64,000 nt of DNA from Flavobacteriaceae bacterium (GTDB lineage: Bacteria > Bacteroidota > Bacteroidia > Flavobacteriales > Flavobacteriaceae), in assembly GCA_021647985.1 (NCBI GenBank), contig JAKITQ010000003.1, positions 62,001 through 126,000 on the forward strand, read 5' to 3'. The position numbers were made by a program, and so were the translations under genes. The notes under the pieces were generated by a model. The model was not told the DNA's origin. It made no database searches and saw only the letters and a program-made list of their open reading frames with translations. Shown here piece after piece: positions 7,821-16,136 of the stretch. Each line of letters opens with the position of its first letter. Positions within the stretch are counted from its first letter, which is position 1.

Positions 7821-8477
7821 TTACATTGAATTTCTCTTAAATAAAGTATAAATATATTCTCGGGAATCGCCAGATGGATTATAAAAAGTATAATCAAAGC
7901 ACTTTATTAAATTAAAGTTTTTACCTAATCTTTTAGATATCATTGCTTTGTTATAGCGCTGTACAGGTAAGCCACTACATTGTATTGCTCCTTCTAAATT
8001 AAAAGTTGCAATGATAACATATCCACCTAGTTTCACTTTTGTTTTTAATAAATTAAAATATGCTTTCTGATCTTCTTTATCTGTAAAAAAATGTAGAACG
8101 GCTCTATCATGCCAAAGATCAACGGGGTTAATAAGATTTAAAGAACTTGGCTTTAACAGATTGTCAATTATAAATTTAACATGTTTTTTATTAGAACCCA
8201 ATCTCTTTTTTATTTTATCGAGTGCAATATTGCTGATATCATTGGCAATTAAATTGGTGTATTGCAACGCAATTAATTCATCAATTAATAATGTTGTTCC
8301 AGCTCCAACATTTAAAATACATGATTTTTTATTTAAATGACAAGAATTAATTAAATCTATTGATGGTGCACAAGTTTCTTCAAACCAACCTAAATTTTTT
8401 GTTTTAGTTTTGTCATAAGCATTATTCCAATGCGATTTTAAATCTAATTCCTCCATAATTTCACTTGAAAATTTCAA
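7821..8477 (-). CDS. class I SAM-dependent methyltransferase
   Basis: 218 residues. The start HWNNAYDKTKTKNLGWFEE is typical of small class I methyltransferases related to the thiopurine/tellurite-type group. Motif I is altered but recognisable (CILNVGAGTTLLIDEL, about 53-68), followed by an acidic residue at the end of strand 2 (ANDIS), motif LWHDRAVLHFF and LKLGGYVIIATF. An internal Met at residue 8 (ATG 8454-8456) is an equally good start. The substrate is not predictable. It is downstream of carB with a 43-base gap, same strand. Confidence 0.78.
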   Translation of the reverse strand: MKFSSEIMEELDLKSHWNNAYDKTKTKNLGWFEETCAPSIDLINSCHLNKKSCILNVGAGTTLLIDELIALQYTNLIANDISNIALDKIKKRLGSNKKHVKFIIDNLLKPSSLNLINPVDLWHDRAVLHFFTDKEDQKAYFNLLKTKVKLGGYVIIATFNLEGAIQCSGLPVQRYNKAMISKRLGKNFNLIKCFDYTFYNPSGDSREYIYTLFKRNSM

Positions 8478-8520
8478 TAAAAATGAAGCATTTTAAAATG
8501 TTTTTTTAAAGATTTTACTT

Positions 8521-11373
8521 TTACTTACTCAAGTACATTTTTCTTCTTGAATAAAGCTCGTAAAATTGATCGTCTTTTAAACTGTCAATAAACAAGATAC
8601 TTTCTCCTGTTGATTTCATTTCTGGACCTAAATTTTTATCCACATTAGGGAATTTATCAAATGAGAACACAGGTTGTTTTATTGCATAACCTTCTAGTCT
8701 TGGCTTAAAATCAAAGTCCGTTACCTTATTTACGCCCAACATCACTTTTGTAGCGTAATTTACATATGGCTCTTTGTAAGCTTTGGCAATAAAAGGTACT
8801 GTTCTCGACGCTCTTGGGTTGGCTTCGATAATATATACCATATCATCTTTTACAGCAAATTGAATGTTAATTAAACCTACTGTTTTTAAAGCAATCGCGA
8901 TTTTATGCGTATGATCTTTTATTTGTTGCATCACAAATTCTCCCAAATTAAATGGAGGTAGGGTTGCATTTGAATCACCAGAATGAACACCACATGGTTC
9001 AATATGTTCCATAATTCCTATGATATGCACATTGCCATCTGCATCACAAATAGCATCTGCTTCTGCTTCTATTGCTCCATCTAAATAATGGTCTAGTAAC
9101 AAAACATTTCCAGGCATTTTTCTATGTAAGTCAACTACGGTTTTTTCTAATTCTTCTTTATTAATTACAATTTTCATCCCTTGACCTCCCAGTACGTAAG
9201 AAGGCCTTACTAAAATTGGGAAGTGTAAATTATCAGCAATTGCAAGTGCCTCTTCTGCTGTGGTTGCAGTTCCAAATTCTGGAAAAGGAATTTTTAAATC
9301 TGTTAGTAATTCAGAAAAGCGACCTCTATCTTCTGCTAAATCTAGGGCTTCAAAACTTGTTCCAATAATCTTAATTCCGTATTTATCTAATTTCTCTGCT
9401 AACTTTAAAGCGGTTTGGCCTCCTAATTGTACGATAACTCCTTCAGGTTTTTCATGCTGAATGATAGCATAAATATGTTCCCAAAAAACAGGCTCAAAAT
9501 ATAATTTATCTGAAATATCGAAATCTGTTGAAACCGTTTCAGGATTACAATTAATCATAATAGTTTCATAGCCTGCTTCGCGCGCTGCTAAAACTCCGTG
9601 AACGCAACAATAATCAAACTCAATTCCTTGCCCAATTCTATTTGGACCAGAACCCAGTACCACAATTTTCTTTTTATTGGTAACAACACTTTCATTATCA
9701 GCATATTCTTTTCCATCAACAATCATGTTACTTTCAAAAGTTGAATAGTAATACGGTGTTTGTGCGTCAAATTCTGCAGCACAAGTGTCTACTAATTTAT
9801 AAACTCTGTTAATATTTAATGCTTGACGTTTATTGTAAACCTCACTCTCTAAACATTTTAGCGTATGAGCAATTTGTCGATCGCCATATCCTTTTTTCTT
9901 TGCTTCCAATAATAAATCTTTTGGAAGTGTGTCTAAAGTAAAAGTTGCTATTTGATTTTCTAGTACATATAACTCTTCATATTGTTTTAAGAACCACAAA
10001 TCGATACGGGTAATATCATGAATGGTACGCAATGAAATTCCCATTTGAATGGCGTCATAAATCACAAAAACTCGATCCCAACTTGCAAATTTTAATTTTT
10101 CTACAATCGAATCATAATCTGTTTCACCTTTTCCGTCAGCTCCAATACCGTTGCGTTTTATTTCGAGTGATTGGGTTGCTTTATGCAATGCTTCTTGAAA
10201 CGAACGCCCAATACCCATTACTTCTCCAACAGATTTCATTTGTATTCCTAAAGTTCTATCAGAACCTTCAAACTTATCAAAGTTCCACCGAGGAATTTTT
10301 ACAATTACATAATCTAAGGTTGGCTCAAATAAAGCAGAGGTTGTTTTTGTAATTTGGTTACTCAATTCATCTAAATGATAACCTAATGCTAATTTAGCCG
10401 CCACTTTGGCAATAGGATACCCCGTTGCTTTTGAGGCTAATGCTGATGAACGTGAAACCCTTGGGTTGATTTCAATTGCAATAATATCTTCTTTATCGTC
10501 TGGAGAAATTGCAAACTGCACATTACATCCTCCCGCAAAATCTCCTATCGAACGCATCATATGAATTGCCATATCACGCATTTTCTGAAAAGTAGTATCA
10601 CTCAAAGTCATTGCAGGGGCTACAGTAATAGAATCACCAGTATGAATACCCATCGGATCCATATTTTCAATGGTACAAATAATAACAACGTTGTTGTTTT
10701 TATCACGCAGCAACTCTAATTCATACTCTTTCCAGCCCAACAGCGCTTTATCTATCATCACCTCATGAATTGGTGAAATTTCTAAACCACGACTTAACAT
10801 TTCGTCAAAATCTTCTTTATTGTAAACAATTCCCGCTCCTGCACCTCCTAAAGTAAATGAAGATCTAATCACTAATGGAAAACCAAATTTTTGAGCAATT
10901 TCTTTTCCTTTTAAAAATGAAGTTGCGGTTGCCTGAGGAGCCATTGGAATTCCAATATTAATCATCAATTTTCTAAATAACTCTCTATCTTCTGTAATCT
11001 TAATTGCTTCAACATCAACACCTATCAACTTAACATTAAAATCTTCCCAAATACCTTTATCTTGAGCTTCAATGCATAAATTAAGTGCTGTTTGACCTCC
11101 CATAGTAGGTAAAACGGCATCAATGTTATCGTGTTTTTTTAAAATTTCGATTATAGATTTAGTTGTAAGCGGCTTCAAATACACATGATCAGCAGTTTGC
11201 GGATCTGTCATTATTGTAGCAGGATTTGAATTGATTAATATCACTTCAATTCCTTCTTCACGTAAAGAGCGTATTGCTTGTGTACCAGCATAATCAAACT
11301 CACATGCTTGTCCAATTACAATTGGTCCAGAACCAATTATTAAAATCGATTTTAATGATGTATTTTTTGGCAT
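8521..11373 (-). CDS. carB: carbamoyl-phosphate synthase large subunit
   Basis: 950 residues. It has two homologous ATP-grasp halves, each opening with a nucleotide-site motif: LIIGSGPIVIGQACEFDYAG near the start and VLGSGPNRIGQGIEFDYC at about 574-591. It makes carbamoyl phosphate from glutamine-derived ammonia, bicarbonate and two ATP for pyrimidine and arginine synthesis, with a separate CarA. The E. coli enzyme is about 1070 residues. This one ends at FYELYSRRKMYLSK and lacks the C-terminal MGS-like allosteric domain, as I recall for other Flavobacteriaceae. carA is not in the window. It lies just downstream of rpmH behind a terminator. Confidence 0.96.
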   Translation of the reverse strand: MPKNTSLKSILIIGSGPIVIGQACEFDYAGTQAIRSLREEGIEVILINSNPATIMTDPQTADHVYLKPLTTKSIIEILKKHDNIDAVLPTMGGQTALNLCIEAQDKGIWEDFNVKLIGVDVEAIKITEDRELFRKLMINIGIPMAPQATATSFLKGKEIAQKFGFPLVIRSSFTLGGAGAGIVYNKEDFDEMLSRGLEISPIHEVMIDKALLGWKEYELELLRDKNNNVVIICTIENMDPMGIHTGDSITVAPAMTLSDTTFQKMRDMAIHMMRSIGDFAGGCNVQFAISPDDKEDIIAIEINPRVSRSSALASKATGYPIAKVAAKLALGYHLDELSNQITKTTSALFEPTLDYVIVKIPRWNFDKFEGSDRTLGIQMKSVGEVMGIGRSFQEALHKATQSLEIKRNGIGADGKGETDYDSIVEKLKFASWDRVFVIYDAIQMGISLRTIHDITRIDLWFLKQYEELYVLENQIATFTLDTLPKDLLLEAKKKGYGDRQIAHTLKCLESEVYNKRQALNINRVYKLVDTCAAEFDAQTPYYYSTFESNMIVDGKEYADNESVVTNKKKIVVLGSGPNRIGQGIEFDYCCVHGVLAAREAGYETIMINCNPETVSTDFDISDKLYFEPVFWEHIYAIIQHEKPEGVIVQLGGQTALKLAEKLDKYGIKIIGTSFEALDLAEDRGRFSELLTDLKIPFPEFGTATTAEEALAIADNLHFPILVRPSYVLGGQGMKIVINKEELEKTVVDLHRKMPGNVLLLDHYLDGAIEAEADAICDADGNVHIIGIMEHIEPCGVHSGDSNATLPPFNLGEFVMQQIKDHTHKIAIALKTVGLINIQFAVKDDMVYIIEANPRASRTVPFIAKAYKEPYVNYATKVMLGVNKVTDFDFKPRLEGYAIKQPVFSFDKFPNVDKNLGPEMKSTGESILFIDSLKDDQFYELYSRRKMYLSK

Positions 11374-11459
11374 TCTATAAATGTTTTAAAAAAAGTAAAG
11401 TTAACAAATTGTATGATAGCTATTTATTATTTATTTTATAATTGTTGAAATTTAGATAT

Positions 11460-11492
11460 AAAAAAAGGTGTTACTAATAAAAGTAACACCTT
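11460..11492 (-). terminator. rho-independent terminator of rpmH
   Basis: Perfect 11-base arms AAGGTGTTACT (11465-11475) and AGTAACACCTT (11482-11492), followed on the minus strand by a run of T (the A run at 11460-11466). It ends rpmH 26 bases after its stop and separates it from carB. Confidence 0.85.
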
Positions 11493-11517
11493 AATATATT
11501 TTATATCTAACACCATA

Positions 11518-11676
11518 TTATTTTTTGTGATTTGGTTCAGAAGATACAGAAACCTTATGCCTTCCTTTCGCTCTTCTTCGAGCTAATATTTTTCTACCAT
11601 TTACACTAGACATTCTCTCTCTAAATCCGTGTTTGTTTTTTCTCTTTCTTTTTGATGGTTGGAATGTTCTTTTCAT
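11518..11676 (-). CDS. rpmH: 50S ribosomal protein L34
   Basis: 52 residues, found by reading the minus strand of the gap between carB and the SDR gene. The sequence begins [20 protein letters not shown], continues [19 protein letters not shown], and ends [13 protein letters not shown]. This is unmistakable L34, with the invariant T-F-Q-P-S start and the NGRxxLxxRRxKGR core, extended by a few residues as in other Bacteroidota. It is a structural protein of the large ribosomal subunit. It has its own promoter and terminator. Confidence 0.98.
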   Translation of the reverse strand: MKRTFQPSKRKRKNKHGFRERMSSVNGRKILARRRAKGRHKVSVSSEPNHKK

Positions 11677-11726
11677 TTCTAAATATCTTTATAATTGGGT
11701 GTACCTATTTTTCTTTAAAAGTCCGG

Positions 11727-11756
11727 CAAATATACAAAGAGTTTTAGTTCTGGCAA
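11727..11756 (-). promoter_or_regulatory. Bacteroidota sigma-A-type promoter of rpmH
   Basis: On the minus strand TTG (11754-11756) and TATATTTG (11727-11734) are separated by exactly 19 bases. This is a full match to the TTG / TAnnTTTG consensus of Bacteroidota housekeeping promoters. The predicted start lies about 45 bases before the rpmH ATG. Confidence 0.75.
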
Positions 11757-11836
11757 GCCTGATTGTGAAAAAAACTTAACAATTTCATTTACTTTTTAAC
11801 AATTTAAAATGTATTTTTACACAAAACAAATTAAAC

Positions 11837-12721
11837 ATGACGCAATTTAATAAACCTATGTTAAAAGAAGGATCTTTAGAAGGTAACGTAATTGTAGTAA
11901 CTGGGGGCGGAAGTGGCCTTGGTAAGGCAATGACAACTTACTTTTTAGAGCTTGGAGCTAAAGTTGTTATTAGCTCAAGAAATTTAGATAGATTAGAAAA
12001 AACCGCTAAGGAATTAGAAGAGAAAACGGGAGGTAAAGTACTGGCTGTGCAATGTGACGTTCGTCATTATGATCAAGTGGAAGCCATGTTGGCAACAACT
12101 TTAAAAGAATTTGGAAAAGTAGATGGATTGTTAAACAATGCAGCTGGAAATTTTATAAGTCCAACAGAAAGGTTATCTGCAAATGCTTTTGATACTATTA
12201 TAGATATTGTATTAAAAGGAACAAAAAACTGTACCCTAGCTTTTGGTAAGCATTGGATAGATATAAAACAAAAGAAAGCTACAGTTTTAAATATTGTAAC
12301 TACTTATGCGTGGACTGGTTCAGCTTACGTGGTGCCTTCCGCGACAGCGAAAGCAGGCGTATTGGCATTAACAAGATCACTTGCTGTTGAATGGGCTAAA
12401 TATGGTATGCGCTTTAATGCGATTGCACCAGGACCATTTCCTACAAAAGGAGCTTGGGACAGGTTGTTGCCAGGTGAGTTGAAGGATGAATTTGATATGA
12501 AAAAGAAAATCCCATTAAGAAGGCTTGGTGAACATCAAGAACTAGCAAATTTAGCAGCTTATTTAATGTCTGATTTCTCTTCTTATATCAATGGTGAAGT
12601 TATAACTATTGATGGAGGTGAATGGTTGCAAGGTGCAGGCCAATTTAATATGTTGGAAAAAATACCTCAAGAAATGTGGGATATGCTAGAAATGATGATA
12701 AGAAGTAAGAAAAGTAAATAA
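11837..12721 (+). CDS. SDR oxidoreductase, 2,4-dienoyl-CoA reductase type
   Basis: 294 residues. The Rossmann start VVTGGGSGLGKAM gives the NADP site. The segment NNAAGNFISPTERLS and the active-site region VVPSATAKAGV match mitochondrial-type DECR enzymes, in which the usual catalytic Tyr of YxxxK is replaced by Ser. PGPFPTKGA, LANLAAYLMSDFSSYINGE and IDGGEWL continue the match. The expected reaction is NADPH reduction of 2,4-dienoyl-CoA during breakdown of unsaturated fatty acids. A terminator follows, so it is probably monocistronic. A -7-like box TATTTTTA lies about 20 bases before the ATG. Confidence 0.88.
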   Translation: MTQFNKPMLKEGSLEGNVIVVTGGGSGLGKAMTTYFLELGAKVVISSRNLDRLEKTAKELEEKTGGKVLAVQCDVRHYDQVEAMLATTLKEFGKVDGLLNNAAGNFISPTERLSANAFDTIIDIVLKGTKNCTLAFGKHWIDIKQKKATVLNIVTTYAWTGSAYVVPSATAKAGVLALTRSLAVEWAKYGMRFNAIAPGPFPTKGAWDRLLPGELKDEFDMKKKIPLRRLGEHQELANLAAYLMSDFSSYINGEVITIDGGEWLQGAGQFNMLEKIPQEMWDMLEMMIRSKKSK

Positions 12722-12858
12722 GAAATTTTATATTTAAATGTTAACATTTATATTTTTTTGAAACAAATAGTAATGAATCCTATTTGGATTGCATTTTAAT
12801 TATACTTTATAAACCATTTCTTTTTGATCTATCTCCGACCAGAGACACTATTTAATAT

Positions 12859-12897
12859 AAACTACCGTAAAAAAAATATTTTCCGCGGTAGTTTTTT
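12859..12897 (+). terminator. rho-independent terminator after the SDR gene
   Basis: Arms AAACTACCG (12859-12867) and CGGTAGTTT (12886-12894) enclose an AT-rich loop and are followed by Ts. It lies about 140 bases past the SDR stop and shields the parA operon. Confidence 0.7.
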
Positions 12898-12975
12898 GTT
12901 AATCATTGTTGAAAACTTCATTTTAAAAGCTCGTAAATAATCGTATTTTTACAACATTAAAAATTCAATTACTTA

Positions 12976-13746
12976 ATGGGAAAGATAATAGCAGTTGCTA
13001 ATCAAAAAGGTGGTGTAGGTAAAACCACAACTTCAGTAAATTTAGCGGCATCGTTAGGAGTACTTGAGCAAAAAGTATTATTAATTGATGCTGACCCTCA
13101 AGCAAACGCGACATCGGGGTTGGGTATTGATGTAGAAGCTGTAGTAAACGGAACCTATCAGGTTTTGGAACATGCAATTTCTATTCAAGATGCTATTGTT
13201 AAAACAAATTCTCCTAATGTTGATATCGTTCCGGCTCATATAGACTTGGTTGCTATAGAGATAGAACTGGTTGATAAAGAACAAAGAGAGTATATGTTGA
13301 AAAGCGCTTTGCAAGATGTCAAAGATTTATATGACTATATTGTTATTGATTGCGCTCCTTCTTTAGGTTTGATAACGGTGAACGCTTTAACAGGAGCAGA
13401 TTCGGTTATTATTCCTATTCAATGTGAATATTATGCGTTAGAAGGTTTAGGAAAACTATTAAATACCATAAAAAGTATTCAAAAAATACACAATCCAGAT
13501 TTGGATATTGAAGGGTTATTGTTAACCATGTATGATTCCCGATTGCGTTTGTCTAATCAAGTTGTAGCAGAGGTGAAAAAACACTTTCATAATATGGTAT
13601 TTAAAACTATAATTCAACGTAATATTCGTTTGGGTGAAGCGCCAAGTTTTGGAGAAAGTATCATTGCTTATGATGCAACAAGTAAAGGAGCAATTAATTA
13701 TATTAATTTAGCAAATGAAATAATAAAAAACAATTCAAATGGCTAA
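12976..13746 (+). CDS. parA: chromosome-partitioning ATPase ParA (Soj)
   Basis: 256 residues. It shows the deviant Walker A KGGVGKTTT (11-19), LIDADPQANAT (switch/Walker A' region) and the VIDCAPSLG Walker B. This is the small chromosomal ParA class without an N-terminal HTH. With ParB it segregates replicated origins and regulates replication start. It overlaps parB by 8 bases, so the two are translationally coupled. A -7-like box TATTTTTAC lies about 30 bases before the ATG. It heads the conserved flavobacterial run parA-parB-DUF5683-dapB-lepB-wbqC. Confidence 0.97.
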   Translation: MGKIIAVANQKGGVGKTTTSVNLAASLGVLEQKVLLIDADPQANATSGLGIDVEAVVNGTYQVLEHAISIQDAIVKTNSPNVDIVPAHIDLVAIEIELVDKEQREYMLKSALQDVKDLYDYIVIDCAPSLGLITVNALTGADSVIIPIQCEYYALEGLGKLLNTIKSIQKIHNPDLDIEGLLLTMYDSRLRLSNQVVAEVKKHFHNMVFKTIIQRNIRLGEAPSFGESIIAYDATSKGAINYINLANEIIKNNSNG

Positions 13747-14635
13747 AGCAACAAAAAAGCAAGCCTTAGGTAGAGGTTTGTCTGCATTGTTAAACGATGC
13801 AAAAGAAGATATCAATTCTATTCAAGACAAAAATGCCGATAAAGTTGTTGGAAATATTATTGATATAGAGCTTAGTGCAATTGAAGTAAATCCGTTTCAA
13901 CCTCGTACAAATTTTAATCAGGAGTCCTTGCGAGAACTGGCAAATTCAATTAGAGAACTAGGTGTTATCCAGCCAATTACGGTTCGTAAATTAACTGGAA
14001 ATAAATTTCAGTTGGTATCGGGTGAACGTCGTTTTAGGGCATCAAAACTCATTGATCTAAAATCTATACCATCTTATATACGTATAGCCAATGATCAGGA
14101 AATGCTAGAAATGGCATTGGTTGAAAATATCCAAAGAAAAGATTTAGACCCCATTGAAATAGCAGTTTCTTACCAACAATTAATTAATGAAATTAAATTA
14201 ACTCAAGAAGAATTGAGCATTAGAGTTGGGAAAAACAGATCGACGGTTACTAATTTTTTAAGATTGTTAAAATTAGACCCTATTATTCAGACGGGTATTC
14301 GTGATGGTTTTTTAAGCATGGGTCATGGTAGGGCATTGATTAATGTTTATGAATTAGATTTGCAATTACAAATTTATCAAAAAATATTAAAAGATAAATT
14401 GTCTGTTCGTCAAACCGAGCAACTTGTTAAAAATGTTCGTGAAGGAAAATCCTTACATAGTAAGACACCAAAACCAAAAGAAATTCCTCGTTTTATAAAT
14501 GAGGGAATTAAAGATATAAGTTCATTTTTTGGACATAAAGTAGACATTAAAATTTCAAGTAGAGAGAAAGGGAAAATAATTATTCCGTTTCATTCTGAAG
14601 AAGATTTTATTCGTATAAAAAAATTATTAGAATAA
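13739..14635 (+). CDS. parB: chromosome-partitioning protein ParB (Spo0J)
   Basis: 298 residues. It begins ATKKQALGRGLSALL, typical of ParB, which matches the Arg-containing N-terminal peptide that activates ParA. Then come the ParB/Srx NTPase domain (IEVNPFQPRTNF; GERRFRASKL, the CTP-binding box), an HTH domain (RVGKNRSTVTNFLRLLKL; SMGHGRALI) and a C-terminal dimerisation part. It binds parS sites and slides as a CTP clamp. No clear parS palindrome was noticed nearby. It is joined directly to the DUF5683 gene (stop and next ATG adjacent). Confidence 0.96.
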   Translation: MAKATKKQALGRGLSALLNDAKEDINSIQDKNADKVVGNIIDIELSAIEVNPFQPRTNFNQESLRELANSIRELGVIQPITVRKLTGNKFQLVSGERRFRASKLIDLKSIPSYIRIANDQEMLEMALVENIQRKDLDPIEIAVSYQQLINEIKLTQEELSIRVGKNRSTVTNFLRLLKLDPIIQTGIRDGFLSMGHGRALINVYELDLQLQIYQKILKDKLSVRQTEQLVKNVREGKSLHSKTPKPKEIPRFINEGIKDISSFFGHKVDIKISSREKGKIIIPFHSEEDFIRIKKLLE

Positions 14636-15220
14636 ATGTTGCAAAAACTGATCTATAGTGTTTTTATTTATTTTTTTTGTTGGAATTTAAGTTTTGCACA
14701 AGAAAAGTATGAGGATATAATAAAACCTAAAGATTCTACGAAATATATTTCTTATGAAAAAATTGATCCACTTTCACCTGCAAGGGCTGCTTTTTATTCT
14801 GCAGTATTACCAGGGCTTGGTCAGGCATACAATAAAAAATATTGGAAAATTCCATTAGTTTATGGCGCAATAGGTACAAGTATGTATTTTTATTTGGATA
14901 ATCGAAATGAATATGAAAGATACCAAACAGCATACAAATTAAGAATATCGGGAAGGCCAGATGAGTTTAATGGTGAAGATGGAAACCCAAATATAAGCGA
15001 TGAAGGGTTAATTCGAGCTCAAAAAATATTAAAGAAAAATAGAGATCTATCGTTATTTCTTACTATTGGATTGTATGCATTAAATATTATTGAGGCCAAT
15101 GTAGATGCACATTTAGATGATAAGGCTTTTAATACTAATTTATCTTTTAAACCAATCCTATATATTAACCCGATCGATAATAAGACGATAGCAGGATTTA
15201 ACCTAAAATTTGATTTTTAA
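14636..15220 (+). CDS. DUF5683 domain membrane protein
   Basis: 194 residues. It has a signal peptide (about 1-21, ending SFAQ), a DPLSPARAAFYSAVLPGLGQAYNKKYWKIP stretch (read in parts: SPARAAFYSAVLPGLGQAY) typical of DUF5683, a membrane segment at about 75-85, and a second hydrophobic stretch at about 140-155. It always seems to travel with parAB in Flavobacteriaceae, but no function is known. The ATG begins on the base after the parB stop, so translation is probably coupled. Confidence 0.86.
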   Translation: MLQKLIYSVFIYFFCWNLSFAQEKYEDIIKPKDSTKYISYEKIDPLSPARAAFYSAVLPGLGQAYNKKYWKIPLVYGAIGTSMYFYLDNRNEYERYQTAYKLRISGRPDEFNGEDGNPNISDEGLIRAQKILKKNRDLSLFLTIGLYALNIIEANVDAHLDDKAFNTNLSFKPILYINPIDNKTIAGFNLKFDF

Positions 15221-15294
15221 ATTTATAACTTATGAAACGAGCTTTCCGAATTTTGAAACACAAGGGAATGACTAATAGCGAACAGCATAGCCAG

Positions 15295-15320
15295 CCTGTG
15301 CTGAGCGAAGCCGAAGTATC
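15295..15320 (+). repeat. flavobacterial-type intergenic repeat fragment
   Basis: CCTGTGCTGAGCGAAGCC followed by GAAGTATC. This short GC-richer sequence stands out in the AT-rich gap before dapB and belongs to the kind of 'contains TCAG/CTGA, ends in TATC' intergenic repeats I associate with flavobacterial genomes. A related word (GATACTGAAACAAGTTCAG) occurs at 23951-23969. Confidence 0.4.
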
Positions 15321-15346
15321 ACCTACAATAATTAAAATTTAGACAC

Positions 15347-16048
15347 ATGAAAATTGCATTATTAGGATATGGTAGAATGGGACAAACAATCGAAAAAATT
15401 GCTATAAGTAGAGGGCATGATATTGTTTTGAAAATTGATATCGATAAAACTGTATTTGATATTCGTATTGCCGATATTGCAATTGATTTTAGTGATCCTT
15501 CTGCAGCATACAATAATTTGATAAACTGTATTGATAATGGTGTTCCGGTTGTATCGGGTACAACTGGGTGGCTGTCTAGATATAATGATGTAGTGCATAT
15601 TTGTAAACAAAAAAAGGGTAGTTTTATTTATGCATCTAATTTTAGCGTTGGTGTAAATTTATTTTTTAATTTGAATAAATATTTAGCTAAAATGATGAAA
15701 AATATAGATGGCTATGACATTGAAATGGAAGAAACCCATCATATTCATAAATTAGATGCTCCAAGTGGAACTGCAATTTCTTTAGCAGAAGAAATTATTG
15801 AAAATTCAGATAAAAACAGTTGGAAAATAGAGGATGCTTCTAATGATGATTTATTGATTCATGTAAAAAGAGAAGGAGAGGTTCCTGGTACACACAGTGT
15901 TCAATATAAATCTGTTGTAGATGCTATTGAAATAAAGCACACTGCCTTTAATAGAGAAGGTTTTGCTCTTGGTGCGGTTATTGCAGCAGAATGGCTGGTC
16001 GATAAAAAAGGGGTTTTTAGTATGAAGGATGTACTAAATATAGATTAA
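15347..16048 (+). CDS. dapB: 4-hydroxy-tetrahydrodipicolinate reductase
   Basis: 233 residues. The nucleotide-binding start IALLGYGRMGQ, the SGTTGW motif, and the catalytic-site signature EETHHIHKLDAPSGTA identify DapB. It reduces 4-hydroxy-tetrahydrodipicolinate with NAD(P)H in the diaminopimelate/lysine pathway needed for peptidoglycan. It is shorter than the E. coli enzyme (273), as usual for Bacteroidota. It follows DUF5683 after 126 bases and precedes lepB by 88 bases in the same direction. Confidence 0.95.
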   Translation: MKIALLGYGRMGQTIEKIAISRGHDIVLKIDIDKTVFDIRIADIAIDFSDPSAAYNNLINCIDNGVPVVSGTTGWLSRYNDVVHICKQKKGSFIYASNFSVGVNLFFNLNKYLAKMMKNIDGYDIEMEETHHIHKLDAPSGTAISLAEEIIENSDKNSWKIEDASNDDLLIHVKREGEVPGTHSVQYKSVVDAIEIKHTAFNREGFALGAVIAAEWLVDKKGVFSMKDVLNID

Positions 16049-16136
16049 TTAAATGTTAAAATTAATTTTTCAAGTAACAAAACAACTAGTTTCTTGACTA
16101 AATTAGGGAATAAATTAAACAAACGAAAATAATATT

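Noticed and set aside
9260..10352. Plus-strand frames of 66 and 106 codons opposite carB
   Set aside because: They are the antisense of a highly conserved enzyme and their translations resemble no protein family.
13081..13314. Minus-strand frame opposite parA
   Set aside because: Antisense of ParA with no recognisable domain or promoter.
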